Shown here: positions 34,702-49,088 of the stretch, one piece after another | Layout: the number at the start of each line of letters is the position of its first letter | How positions within the stretch are numbered: the stretch's first letter is position 1 | DNA from: Rhynchonema sp. JSB1_4 | Lineage: Eukaryota; Nematoda; Chromadorea; Monhysterida; Xyalidae | Assembly: GCA_030248065.1 (NCBI GenBank) | Contig: JASAMV010002125.1 | Location: forward strand, 83,011-147,010 | DNA length: 64,000 nt | Reading direction: 5' to 3' | Made by a program: the position numbers and the translations under genes | Notes under the pieces: generated by a model | The model's database searches: none | Told to the model about the DNA's origin: nothing | The model's input: only the letters and a program-made list of their open reading frames with translations

Positions 34702-36570
34702 ATTTATTGATTAATTAATAATCTTGATCGTACTAGCTCTAGCTGCTGTGCACTTGATGATTCGTAGACATTTGTACCCACCACTGGCCGTTAAATAGGT
34801 GAAAATTTTTGACTGAAATGCGAGTTTTGAAAATGTTGGAATACTATTTCGCTATTAAATCAAACCGACAGGCTGGACGGGCCAGACTAAAGCTAAACGG
34901 CATGCGTAGCAAAAAGTAAAAAAAGTTGTTTGCTTATTGGAAAGTGGTAGACACAGCGCATCGATAGCGCTCCCATTCCCATTGTTATTTGTTACAATGC
35001 GTAACGAAACCACTCATCACTTCAACCACCCTCTCGTGAGCCCTTGTTTATGTGCCAGCAAATTTGTCGCAACATACCGTATGCATAGCTAATGGTCGAC
35101 GAGCAGTTGAAAAAGTTTAACGGGTGTGAATTTATGTGCGAAACAGCTGCCGTTTTCTGGTTGCCGTGAGAAAACGTTGTTGCAGTATGCGTAAACTGGG
35201 CATCAAATTTTTGGTCATAAGCTGTGTAGTATAAGATCGTACACCCCCAACTCATTTCGTTCAAAAACACGTGTAATTTGGCAAGGTTGTTGAAATAAAT
35301 ATACTTGTGGGGTGACACAAACAAAAGAAAAATCCAAAAAACTGGATACGGAGGTCGGCGCTGTGTCAACGTCGTGTTCAACAACCGGTCTTTTAGAAAA
35401 AATGAAGTACTCTAACTCTTGTAAACAGAGCTCACATCCTGAAACTGATAGACACAATATATGCTGGAAACACTGACCGAAGAAGTGATCATTTTTAAAA
35501 CTGGAAACCACAAGTAAAAAGGGGACCATTTTGCATCTAATATGTACAAGAGCAGTATTTTCATTACCTACAACACTACAGTATATCGGAATATTAATCC
35601 CCACTTCCAATTGTTAGCTGCACATTTGTTTCGGCATCTACATGTAAGTGCCGTCGTTTACGAAACGATTGGCGCGGCGTTAATGGGCTCTGATCCGAGG
35701 AGGATAGAAGTCTTCAGAAGCGGCCAAGGAAAACAACACAGCGTTATTGTGGCTTAATGACGCAGAGTTGAGAAAAGAAAGCAATACAGCGTTTGGCCAG
35801 ACAGTGAAGGGGAGACAAAAACAAAGTCGTCTTAATGCTGCGAAGCTACAGTATGTGGTAGTTTTGCTCTCCCTTCCTGTCAAGAAAGTTTCAAACGGTG
35901 GTATCAGCTGAAACACTTTTTGAACCCAAGAGAAAACGATTTATGTATCCGTGGTCATAAGAGATATTCATCGCACAATGTACCTAATGCGTCGTATAGG
36001 TTGGTGGTTCTTTGTAAAATTGCTGGAAACACAGAAATGAAACCGCGGGTATAGTGTTGCTCTCTGTGGGTCACAACGCACGGTGTTTTCTTCCGCAAAA
36101 AATAGGGCAAAGTATGTATACTGTATATACAGGTGAGCTCGAGAAATGTTGCACCGCGAATATACGTAAACAGTCGAATCCTACTTGATTTGTGCAGTTT
36201 TACGCGAGTTTCGGCGACCGTGGGAACCTCGTCACAACCCTAGCAGGAAAAAGACGAAGCATTCCGCGCAAAAAAACTTGTTGCACTTTTCCAGTGTCGG
36301 CTTTTTCGCACGCACCAGCAGCGCTGCTCGTACACAGTGGTTGAGTGCGACCTGGCTTTGGCGGCAGATTAGGTGACACACGATACGGACACCACAAATG
36401 GGTCGTATCAACTTTGAAGGCAAGTCCATTGACAAGTACATGGCACTGGCATAGGCAAATTTGGTCAAGCACTCAAGGCACAAGTCCTTTGCTCTGTCTG
36501 CATTTGTGGCGCGTGAAGTTTCACCGGGACTGTTTAGTCTCGCTCTGAAACTGTACCACCAGGTTTTTGG
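34702..36570. other. Gene-poor DNA upstream of the GPCR
   Basis: No exon chain or domain was seen. The promoter of the minus-strand GPCR should lie here but no motif stands out. The segment GGTCGTATCAACTTTGAAGG (36401-36420) recurs inverted near 36900-36920, so the 36.2-36.9 kb part is a partly inverted duplication. Confidence 0.4.
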
Positions 36571-36690
36571 GGCTAGCCCTGGCTGTCCGTCTAACTGACG
36601 AGACCCAGGCAGCCGCGGTATTAGACTTTGGGTCGAAACCGCAACCCCCACCACGCGTCATATGCACCCCGTGCCCTCAAAGCACACCCG
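36571..36690 (+). repeat. Interspersed repeat family G, copy 2
   Basis: GCCCTGGCTGTCCGTCTAAC, ACCCAGGCAGCCGCGGTATT, GGTCGAAACC, then CACCACGCGTCATATGCACC. The same order occurs at 61768-61862 and, inverted, at 15268-15345. Confidence 0.7.
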
Positions 36691-37826
36691 CATATACGTT
36701 TACCACCTATGCCAGGTTTAAGGCTGCCCTCAAGGCACAAGTCCTTTGGTCAAGCACTTGTTTCGATGACCAGCCTAAAAGTTGTTCATTCGCCGTAGGG
36801 GCACAACTTTTACGCTGGTCAAAATTAGCCCGCCAACTCAACACAAATGCAGCTGAATCAAAAGTTGCACGCGCCAATGCCAAGTCCATGCCAATGGTCT
36901 TGCCTTGAAAGTTGATACGGCCAAATGAGATCGCTAGATAGTATATGCAAGGGTGACAGGATGTTTGGACAGACCTGTTTGAAGTCAGCAAGACATTGGG
37001 AAGGAAAAAATTCCTTAGAAGACCGATAACCACTGGGTCACGTGGACCAGTGGAAGACCCAATAAACCGCAGTTAGAGCTATAGCTGGATGTACCAGAGT
37101 TTTATATATGTAGTTTTCTTTTAGGGCTCTATTCGGAAAATATTCCAGACGAGGTTCATGAGGTTCATGAACATTCCCCATGAGGTTCATGTTCGTGTGC
37201 CCAGTTACAGGCATTATGTGTAGAGTGGAATATGAGCAAAGGAAAGAGAAAAAAACAAATACTTTCACCAAATTTTTCGCGTTTCTTGTCTAAATTCCAA
37301 TCACTCTAGCACGTAGAATCCAAAGTACCATAATTACCAAGAACAGACACACAACAACATCATGAATCACGCGTGAACTGTGACCAGGAGGTACAAAAAC
37401 ATTACATGAGGCTCTATTCGGAAGCAGCTTCGAATAAATTCCCGTGCTGCCCGACATGGGAATAAAATAATTCTCAAAATCCGATTTCCCACCTACTAGA
37501 ACTCTGGGAACCGGAAAACTCCGCATTGTATATACCAGGTCATACCGACCTTAGCCGATAAGTCACGAAAGCAAGTTAGACTGCTGTGAGCGTCAACGCT
37601 GTCAACTAAAGATAGTATTAGTTACGCGCTGCTGACTTATATACCTGGCTTACCCCTTATACCGCCTGCCAGCGGCGGAGTATAGGAGCATGGCCTTTGA
37701 CAGAAAAGAAAGTTGGGCGGAAATTAAAAATTCGTCCTGTCTGGAGTGGCATTTCATGCGTCTTCAGCTCAAACCGTTTGTTATTCGCGGATGATAGGAT
37801 ATTACGAACTTAGGGCATCTGATGTA
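36691..37826. other. Gene-poor DNA
   Basis: Contains CTCAAGGCACAAGTCCTTTG (36731-36750), also at 36473-36492, and GGCTCTATTCGGAA blocks (37127, 37411) that resemble the family ended by 59284-59699. No gene recognised. Confidence 0.4.
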
Positions 37827-37965
37827 AAGGCCCAACTATACTTCGTTCTCTCGTGCAACACAAAACAAATCCCGCGCCCTGATTGGCAGGCGAGCGAGTG
37901 AGAACTAATCAGCGTGGGAAAATTTGTTTCGTGTTGCGTCAGAGAACGAAGTATAGTTCTGCCTT
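37827..37965. mobile_element. Hairpin MITE, family F, copy 2 (139 bp)
   Basis: AAGGCCCAACTATACTTCGT at the left and ACGAAGTATAGTTCTGCCTT at the right are inverted. The inner arms AACACAAAACAAAT / ATTTGTTTCGTGTT continue the hairpin. Confidence 0.8.
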
Positions 37966-38095
37966 GATATAAACAAACATACACAAGGATACACAAAATT
38001 GCTTTTCACGGTGGACTGAGATCATTCAAGCTGTTATTAGGTTTTGAGGAACTATGTAATGTGCTGTATCGGGAAGTGACATGATGGCAAGAATC

Positions 38096-39473
<1,378 letters not shown>

Positions 39474-39576
39474 GTCAAATCATCTCGTCAAAGAAAGTCG
39501 TTGAACACATGAGCCCCAAATGAGCGCAAAAACTAATACATGTGTTCGACGACTTTATTTGACGAGATGATTTGAC
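39474..39576. mobile_element. Short hairpin element (103 bp)
   Basis: TCAAATCATCTCGTCAAAGA at the left pairs with GACGAGATGATTTGA at the right, and GTCGTTGAACACATG with CATGTGTTCGACGAC. Confidence 0.65.
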
Positions 39577-39696
39577 CTACTGTAAGCCCGGAATTGGAAG
39601 CATATTTACATACGTGTATACGTGGGTAAAGTGCCAACATAAAATGATGCAAAACTAACCGGTGTGATAGTCGTCTGTTAACCGGGTTGACTTCTG

Positions 39697-40325
<629 letters not shown>

Positions 40326-40901
40326 CCCGCTCAACTGCGGTCTTTCTTAGTAACAGAACGTTGTCAAGTTCAAGATCAGCTGCACCGTAACAGAATTTGA
40401 TTAAACTTCGTCTGCTTGGAGATAATGTCCCAGACTAGAACAAATCCCAAATATAAATTTTTGGGTCGAAACCACCCTGAGATCCAGGGGCGCAAGGTCC
40501 CAGAATGGCTCCAAGGGGTATCGAGAATTGGTATTAAAATTTAAAATTGCCGCCTTCGGACACGAAAATTAGACTCTCCGCAGGACGGGCGGCCGACATC
40601 ACCTCCTCTCGGCCACAATCTCGTAGTGTGTAAAGTCACATGACTTGCTGTCATAGAGTGCAAATGGCACTAATTCAAACTTTCTCCATACAAATTCTCG
40701 ATCCCCCTGGAAGCCATTTTGGGACTTTGAGCCCTTCGATCTGAGGTTCGCTTGCCAGCTGAAATTTTTTGTTTTGGTTTTGTTCGTGTCTAGTTCGTGT
40801 CCCTGAGCAGAACGAAGGTTCATCGAATTCTGCAATGTTGCCACTGACCTATAAGCCAGCCGTCAACGAGCCACAGTCAAAGTATGCCAAGCCTAAGTAT
40901 G
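40326..40901. other. Gene-poor DNA
   Basis: No gene or named repeat recognised. Confidence 0.4.
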
Positions 40902-41087
40902 TATAGTCCGACCACTCGCGCATGAGACGCAACGGCTCCGCGTGTTTCGAAGCATATCGAAAACAATAGATAGAGAAATTGGATATATTAATGCATTGTC
41001 GACTTTTTTTTTCAATCGTTTTCGAAAAGTTTCTAATCACGTGGATCCGTAACAGGCGTCTCGTCATGAGCTGATGGCTGGACTATA
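40902..41087. mobile_element. TATA-flanked MITE, family C, copy 3 (186 bp)
   Basis: TATAGTCCGACCACTCGCGC at the left and CATGAGCTGATGGCTGGACTATA-type end at the right. The ends match copies 1 and 2, the middle does not, so it is a diverged or distinct subfamily. Confidence 0.65.
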
Positions 41088-41317
41088 GTAATGCAATGTA
41101 TACGTATGTATGTATTGGTCCAACGTCGGCAAAACTCATCTGCCCAGGGCCATGGAAACAATATAACAAGTCATGGCATTCGGTCAATTTTGGCAAAAAG
41201 CCGTTGGTCAGAAGAATACAGTGGCACTCGTCGTATGTAGCTAACTGGAAACGGGGTGTCAGCGCGCCTTTACCGGGCACGTTTCGCGTGCCTTTTGTGC
41301 AAAACATAGATCGTGTG

Positions 41318-41557
41318 GTAAATTTCCAAATTCGCTGCCGCACACAAAAATACACCCCGTAGTTAATGTCACGTTCTGAACCCGAACGCTACCACGCGCA
41401 GTTCTGAAACATTGCACGCAGCTGCCTGGCTGGCTGGTAAGCTGCACGCGCGTCTGCTGCCCGAATGTTTCAAAAGTTGACTTTCGGGTTTAGAACGTGA
41501 CATTATTAACTATGGGGCGTATTGCACTGTGCGGCAGCAGCGAATTTGGAAATTTAC
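41318..41557. mobile_element. Fold-back element (240 bp)
   Basis: GTAAATTTCCAAATTCGCTG at the left is inverted at the right (CAGCGAATTTGGAAATTTAC). TAATGTCACGTTCTGAACCC and GGGTTTAGAACGTGACATTA continue the arms. Confidence 0.75.
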
Positions 41558-41714
41558 TATACTATATCGCAGCCTGCTGAAGCCCTGTATGTTTTGTGCA
41601 TGACGTGCTAGCGCACCGTTTCAAAATAGTAACATATACGACGTGCGTCACTAAGTATACATACTACGCAATAAAGATTACAAATATAAAAATCTCCATA
41701 CAGTAAGAAACCTA

Positions 41715-42065
41715 ACGTATTTCCTCTAATAGAAGCCCCCAAATAGAACTCTCATAGCATGGCTGAAAAAATATAAGCCCTTAAAGAAAGCCTCCCCCCG
41801 TCCTTTTCAACAGCGCGATCATATTTCACAATTTGTAACCTCAATGTCCACTGCTTCTAATTTGTGTCGGTCTAGAACAACATGTTTGGTCGCTAAACAC
41901 TCATACATGCAGTATTTTTCAGATTTTAGCCCGCTTACCACTGTAAATGTTTTGGTTACTTTTATTCAACACCACACCTAAAAAATAGAAGCCCTGTCCT
42001 AATAGAGGTCCCTTCTAATAGAAGACTCCTAAAAGCACGACTGAAAAATGGAAGCCTAGTGGCCT
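41715..42065. repeat. Degenerate repeat rich in AATAGAAGCCC
   Basis: TAATAGAAGCCCCCAAATAG, AAATAGAAGCCCTGTCCTAA, TCTAATAGAAGACTCCTAAA and AAATGGAAGCCTAG recur, as in decayed transposon ends. No coding capacity. Confidence 0.5.
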
Positions 42066-43096
42066 CTAGCAGATAAAGCATGGCATGTGTTGTACCTACA
42101 TAATTCCGTTATCTTTGAAAACTGGAAAAATAAGCTCCATAAACATAGAAACAGCAGGTGAAACGAAACGAGATGTATTATGAGAGCAGAAATGTGAAGG
42201 GCAGATTATATCTTTTTAGATAAGCCTAGATTACACTGTCCAGAAGCCTTGGCTGTGGCTTGTTTGCTCGAGCGATGTTTTGATGGTTTTCTGTGGTGGG
42301 TGGTTTGGCAGCGCCTATATAGGTATAGATGACGTGGAAGGCAACCGCTGTGTGCATGTAGTGCCAGAATTTTCCACGTAGAGCCCCCATTTGGTACCAT
42401 GAACTCGGTACATTAACATAACAAATAAGAAACCACAGAGCTCGTAATCATGTTCTCACACTGCGAAAACGCCGGCCACTTTGCCAAGGTTATTCATAAA
42501 GTCGCGGTGAACACAAAAGGAAACACGGCAAGAGTAGAGCAACAAACTTATAAACAATTCATGCCTCCTTTGAGATAAGATGAGCACCAGAGAGTGACTT
42601 GTAAACCAAAATGACCAAATTCAACTGAACATAAGCCCAGCGACAATCTCGGGAAGATTAGTTCAAATGAGCAAACTTCACAATATGTTAATGTTAAGTG
42701 TTGGCATCCGACGGGACACATTAAAACAGCCAGTAGACCAGTGATGTTTTATTTAGTTAACTTGGAAAACGTGCCTTTATGACAACCGCAACCAAGGTGA
42801 CATACTGTACCCGCGTGTGCCTTTCTTGGACTCAAAGAACCAAAGTGGGGCTAATCAAAACGATGCCGCAAGAGCAAAAGTCACCCTGTGGGGTTCTAGA
42901 TAGTCTCGACAGGCTCCTGGCGCGCTTGTGTGTTCATTTTCGAAATAAACGAACACTTGGTAAATTGAATGAACAACGCCTCAAATCTGACGGAAAAATC
43001 TCACGGTCAAGGAGACGTTTGTGACGCGTACCAAAAGGGAAAGGAACAGAGAAAACGTCTCTCTTGCACCTTCGCGCATGTGCAAAACATCGTAAC
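42066..43096. other. Gene-poor DNA
   Basis: No gene or named repeat recognised. Confidence 0.4.
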
Positions 43097-43586
43097 CAGG
43101 GTTGGACAAAAAAGGTTTCTTTTTTTAAAAAAAACTTCGTCTGATTAAAAAACACGTTAATTTTAAAAAAGACCACATGCCCGAAACATGCCCAAAAAGT
43201 TGGAAAACGTGAATTTTAGCAAGAAAACATGGTTGAATTAAGTATAGCTCTCTGAGCCAAAATAGACGTGCTTCAACTTTTTTTTGCTTATTGCAAACAT
43301 CCCATGCCGGTCCCACATCATAAACCAAATTTGGCCGGGGTCATCTTTGAAAATCTTACCTCGGAAAAAACATAATCAACATTTGACAAAGTAAAATTTC
43401 GTCGAAAAACTTTCGAAAATATGGGACAAAAAATCAATTTTTCTTAAAAATCAGGGTTCTTGTTCTGAAGAATCATGGAAATTTAGGATTTAGACAAAAG
43501 CGAAAAAACGACCTAGTTGTTTTTTTTAAAAACGTCGGTTTTTAAAAAAGGTCAATTTTTTTTGCCGTCGTTTTTTGCCCAACTCT
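43097..43586. mobile_element. hAT-type MITE, family A, copy 3 (old copy)
   Basis: It starts CAGGGTTGGACAAAAAAGG and ends near TTTTTTGCCCAACTC. The internal landmarks GGCCGGGGTCATC and CCCATGCCGGTCCCACATCA match the other copies, with more substitutions. The flanks ATCGTAAC and CTCGTGAC (43089-43096, 43585-43592) look like a decayed 8-bp duplication. Confidence 0.7.
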
Positions 43587-43599
43587 CGTGACAGCTTTG

Positions 43600-46500
43600 A
43601 CGGGAGGCCCTGTCCTCTGCACACGTAAGACTGGAGTATGACCAGGCAAACCCGGCTTCCATTTGGACGTGTACAGTATATCTATATATTCGGGACAGCG
43701 TATTTTTATACAGAGTTCTTTATGACGTATGCTGGAAAACATACAGCATGTATAATACACAGGTCGAAATTAGCACTCTATTCCAACAGGAGGCTGTATG
43801 TGCATGTCAAAATATTGCCAAAATTGCCTTTAACCTTTTTCCCAGTTAAACCCACAGTCGCGCGGTCGCCGCAGTGCTTGCCATCAAATAATGAAACGGC
43901 CCTAAGATCACACCGGCGCAGCAGCACCATGAAGCAGTTTTTCTTTCGGGCAAACTTTGCGTTACGCCTCTAAGCTTCTTTCACAGAGCACGAGTCATGT
44001 GTGCCTGCGATGAACCCCCACGTTCGATTAATGTTCGCTTATATATGGCACATTAGAGTGACATAGGCGCTGCATTTATATTTGGCCGCTCTTTAATCGG
44101 CGACAGTTCGGAATGTGCCGCCTCTCAGTCGCTCTTTTTCGGCCACGTGCCAGTTTTGTTTTTGAAATAAAATGTGACAAAGTTCAAGGCGTCTTGTGGC
44201 AGTTCTCATTTGGACCATCGGAATAGCGGTTTTGATAGGATACTAACGGTTTTAATAAAATATATTGTAGGTAAACAATTCAGCTTTAAAATTTTTGCAT
44301 GCTTAGTTTTAATTTCACAAAGCTTACAACACTAAGACCAACAGAAGAGAAGAAAGAACTGAACGCTGGCTGGATGGGGAGTGTTCTTTGAGTTGAATGT
44401 AATCTACGCCACCATCTCTAACGAACAACTGCACTGAACCAAGACAAAACTTTCATTTCGAACTATGTAGAAATAAATTGTTGGGTGAGCGTTTTGCAAA
44501 GAAATGCCACACACCGGCATCGTTCAGACTAAAAGAGCAGGCGCCAAAACTGCGAACCCGGAACAAACTTTCAGAAGTGTGGTATATCAGCCACGAGGAA
44601 AGTATGACATCATTGCGAAAAGTTGCATGTGTATGCAAACACCGACATAGAACACAAGTCACGAAAACAACGGGTCAAATACGGCATAGATAAAAAAATA
44701 CGCGCAGTGGTAAAAAAAGCGTGCCGCGCTGTGACACATATGGACACTTCAGACGGAACTGCCCTGGGGGCAATGGCATCAAAAGTCGAAAAGTTTGTTA
44801 TGCGCTGTTAGCGCGCGCGCGAAAAACAACCAATTGACGGGCCGGCATTTGCCCTGCAGCTGGCACCTAATTTCGTTTTTCTCGCCAAAATAAAACCATC
44901 GAAAACTGCCCGCCGGCGCGTCTCAGCGCCGAAAAATAATCCGGTAACGGGCGCATGCAGTGATGTGACCTGGGGGTGACGTCTTTGGGCGTGTTCTAAT
45001 CCTTGTCCAGTGCAAATCATCAGCCATCTGGAGTGCGTGTGCACCACGCTCGTAAACCAGGCCAATGTGCTAAAATGTGGGCGCACTGATGTTTCACAAC
45101 CCCGCCGTTCACATGAAAATATTGGCTCTGCTTTTACACCTCCGCGTCAACACCTTCTTGATTCTGTCTGCCTCCCTTATGACGTGTCAACGCCCTTATC
45201 ACAAGAGGGCCACGTGGCCACACGGTCATGTGCCAACTAGCGGTCACAGGCAGTTTTGTTGGCAGGCACTCAGAAGGGACCACGTATAGCAAGCACCAAC
45301 ATTTTTTATTATTTCTGAACTTTGAACGAAATGTTTGCGAGAACCATATCGGTTTGAGTTGGAAGATAGCGTCGGCTTGCATACACGGTTCCCTTGCGCT
45401 CCTTTCTCTGTTCTTGGCTTTTCTCGCCTGTGAAACTTTTTTTAGGTGTTGTATATAAAGTACAACTCTTTGTGGCTTTGAGCATGCGCAGTAAAGTCAT
45501 TGACGGGCAAATTATGACACTTTTTTTGAAACGGGCGGATAGAAGTTCATTGTTCTAGCTTCGTTTATGTTTAGATAATTTCCTGAAAAACATCCGGTGC
45601 TAAAATGTCAGTCGAACAAGAGCGAAACGCCTCAGGGCATTGGACGGCAACAGGATGTATGGTAACACCCTCTTTATAGTCGGGAATATTCATCGGGCGA
45701 CCAGCAGAGTTGAGCAAAAAGACAATATTTTTTTAAAACGTCTGCCCTTCGTTCGCTTGTTAAGTGTTGAATTCACCTGATTTTTCAGGGAAATGCTTCA
45801 AGAAAGGTAAAAATCCTGTCCTTTCATTTTTTAAAATAATCGTTCCAATTTTAAACTTTGCCGAGATACAGTACCAGAGGTGCAATTTGTGGCTGATTGC
45901 GGCCTGCACGCTCATGATCCTGCGAATGCGCCATACAAAAGATGGCGACCACGCTTGCAGAGCCTGCAGGCTGGGCACGCCTTTTGGGAAACACTAGGGC
46001 TTTTGGTGGAGGAACTTTGAAATCCTGAGACAGCCTGAAATTTGAATTTCCTTTATCTCAGGCTTAGGCTTAGGCTGAGGCTGAGGCCAAACCCTGAGCC
46101 AATCCGTGCACCCTATCAAAAAATTGAATTTTGATTTTGGAGGAGTGGGACATTTCCCCCATCAAACATCTTAGGGTTTCCCGCCATACGCTGGGCACAA
46201 ACTCATGAGCAGGGTTGGATTAAAAATTTTTTTTTATTATCGAACTATTTTTAGAAAAAAACTTTTCAATTTCACTTTTTTTATTCCGGATCACCAAAAA
46301 TTGGTTTCTTGAAGCATGAAATTTCTGAAATCAAGCTAGTTAGGCATGTTTTGAGGGACACCAAAGAGAACTTTTCCACTGACCTGCATGTTCACCAGTG
46401 ATCTAATCCCTTTTGGTCATGACTTTGAGAAGTTCGAAGGTAACTCTGTGGGATACAGAGTCAGATACACCAATTAATTTTCAATGAAATTTGGTTAACG

Positions 46501-48234
46501 CGCGCGTAAAAAGTGCTAAAATTTCGAGCGCAGCGTGGAATTCTAAACAAGCACTACATTATATCTAAAAAAGAATTTTTTTTTAAAATGGAACAAGCAC
46601 CAGATAAAAATGACTTTTTGGATTTGGCCCCGCCCTTGGCCGAAAGCTGGATCCGCCACTGTGATGACACACGTTAATGGTACATGATCACAAACTTTCT
46701 GACTAAAATGTCGCAAAGAAACGTTTCAAGGACGAAGAACCCCAACTGTGTATTTCTACATTTGTGTAAGAGTGTCTTCCAACAAAACGTACATTATACA
46801 GGATGCATGTATCACTCAATAGAAAGAAGCACTCGCACAAAAACTCGGCACGCGTTTCGATACTAAACGGAACTAAATTGTGTACAGATTATGGGTCTGA
46901 ATGTGCAGCGTTAGAAGCAAAGGGATTCGCTATTCCGCTCCTGATGTGTGTGTAATGGGGAGCGTAATGGGTCCTTTATTTGCTTAGAATATGAAGATCC
47001 AATCTGCTTCCAAAGAAGCACACAGAAGGATATGTATGGCAAGCAAGCTATGTAGCTTCGTGCTTAATGCAGACCAAGGTTTCTAGCGGCCGGTGGGCAC
47101 TTTACTGCAGGCATCTATGTACTATATAATGTAAGTCGGGGTGCTGGTCTTGGTCGAGGTTGACTTTGATCACGCATCCAAATATAGTACGCCATCCGTG
47201 AAACCTCAGCCAGCTGTGTGCTACTCAGCCAGTACTGCAAGTGACTGGCCTTGTGTATGATGGATGAGCCTATTCTAAGCCAAGTCAAAGTTCAATCGAT
47301 CTCGCAAACCTGGTACATCTCTGACCCATGCTGACCCAGGATTTCAGCAAAGTGCATACCCGGGCTTTGCGTGTTAGATTGTGTTGCTGACAGTGTCAAA
47401 TGCTAAACAGTATTACAACTACGATCTTGTGTCGCTTATAGTACACGCTGAACTCGTCTCTAGGCACTGCATGTGTCGCGCTAGGTATATACAAGGTATA
47501 CGGTACATTATTATGTACCTGGTACCTATACATGTTTCAGAAAAGATCTCATGACTCGGATATTTGACCCAAATTCATCAATAACAGGGGTCTTAGAAAT
47601 GAAAGAGCATTCCACTATTTTTGTCTTTGAAGGATTCGCGTCACGTGCACAAGAGAAAAACAATGTGAGAGGGCAACATGAAACCTTGGATTAACTTATG
47701 TGTGTACACGTACATATGTACATACCACTGGTACATAACGCTTAAAATCAGCTGCATTAAGGGGGAAATTGCACAATTTTAATCGCCTTTTAAGCTTTAC
47801 AAGTGCTTAGACAGCAGCGCTGGCATCAGAAAAGTCAAATCACTTGGTACAAAGTCTTGTACCCAGGAGAAGCAACTTACAGGGAACCGTCGGGAGAAAA
47901 ATTCGGCGGGGGCCGACCGAATTTATAAACGCGCATTCAGGGATACTGCCTGATCAAAAAGCTGTCAAGGCGATTGAATGTTTCGCATGATCTTTGGAAC
48001 TCACTAGCAGTAGAATTCGCTTTTCTTTGTAATTCGAAGTGCAGGAAATTATTCACGCGTGTCTGCTAAATGTTTCATACTCTGCTTGTCATGCTAGAAC
48101 AATATTCGTTGAAATTCGAAATACAGTATAAAGAAAAGTGAAATTCTGAAAAGCTCCACAGTCAGTGAGTTTCAAAAATCACGCGAAACATTCTGCTGCC
48201 TTGAGAGCTCTTTGATCAAGCAGTATGCCTGAAT
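43600..48234. other. Gene-poor DNA, 4.6 kb
   Basis: No convincing exon. Repeat remnants: TTAGGCTTAGGCTGAGGCTG at 46064-46083, a CAGGGTTGGATTAAAAATTT end at 46211, and 46485-46661, which matches the right part of the GGATCC-type repeat at 17.5-17.7 kb (ends CTGGATCCGCCACTG). Confidence 0.45.
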
Positions 48235-48696
48235 CAGGGTTGGGCAAAAAAAAACGACGGGGTTTTTTCTTAAAAAAAACGACGTTTTTTTTAAAAAAAA
48301 CGCCTGGGTCGTTTTTCGTTTTTTTTAAATCCTGAATTTCCTTGATTTTCCCTGATTTTTCAGGGAAAGTACCCTGATTATCAAGGAAAATCAATTTTTT
48401 TGTCCCATTTTTTTCAAAAAATTTTCGACCAATTTTTACTTTGTCGAGATACGTCGATATACGGAGTTTGACTTTCAGTGATGACCCCGGCCAAAGTTGG
48501 TCCCACGATGCGGGTCTGATATGGGATCTTAGCAACTCGCTAGAAAAGGGTTGAAACCTGTTTATTTTGCCTCAGAACACAGAATTACTTCATTTAACCA
48601 CGTTTTTTCCCAACATGAGCGTTTTCCAATTTTTTTGGGGGCATATTTTGGTCATCTGGGCGTTTTAAAAAAAACGATTTTTTGAAAAAAACCCTG
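48235..48696. mobile_element. hAT-type MITE, family A, copy 4 (462 bp)
   Basis: It starts CAGGGTTGGGCAAAAAAAA and ends AAAAAAACCCTG. An exact 8-bp duplication GCCTGAAT lies at 48227-48234 and 48697-48704. The right terminus has lost the GCCCAA part of the inverted repeat. Confidence 0.9.
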
Positions 48697-48906
48697 GCCT
48701 GAATACGCAGGTAGAAATTCGGCCGGTCCGCGCCGAATTTTGTTCATAATGATTTGTCTTAAACTTACGCACTTTGTGAAACATCAACCAGCCCAGCGGC
48801 GGTGCATTGTCGTAAGTCTTCGGCTGATGTTTCACAGTGGCAATTCAAACGTGTCACCCCACCAGATAAGGTGCGAGTACCAGCGCTATCTCTGTTTACA
48901 AACTAC

Positions 48907-49088
48907 GTATACTCTTACAATTCTTTTGTGAGAAACTTTTCAAACGCGTTGCCTGATCCGTAAAGCGCATGCTGCGTGCACTGGCTATAGCGGTCACGTG
49001 ACTTCTGTAGCCAGTGCACGCATAATGCGCTTTACGGATCAGGCAACGCCATTGAAAAGTTTCTCCCAAAACAATTGCCAGAGTATAC
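48907..49088. mobile_element. Fold-back element (182 bp)
   Basis: GTATACTCTTACAATTCTTT at the left pairs with the inverse right end. GCGTTGCCTGATCCGTAAAG and its inverse, then GTGCACTGGCTA / TAGCCAGTGCAC, continue the arms nearly to the centre. Confidence 0.8.

Noticed and set aside
36185..36654. Possible exons in both directions around 36.2-36.9 kb
   Set aside because: Frames are interrupted by family G and by an inverted duplication; no phase-consistent chain could be built.
44808..45086. 92-codon minus frame
   Set aside because: No domain; internal short repeats of the CGGGCGCATG type suggest a repeat remnant.
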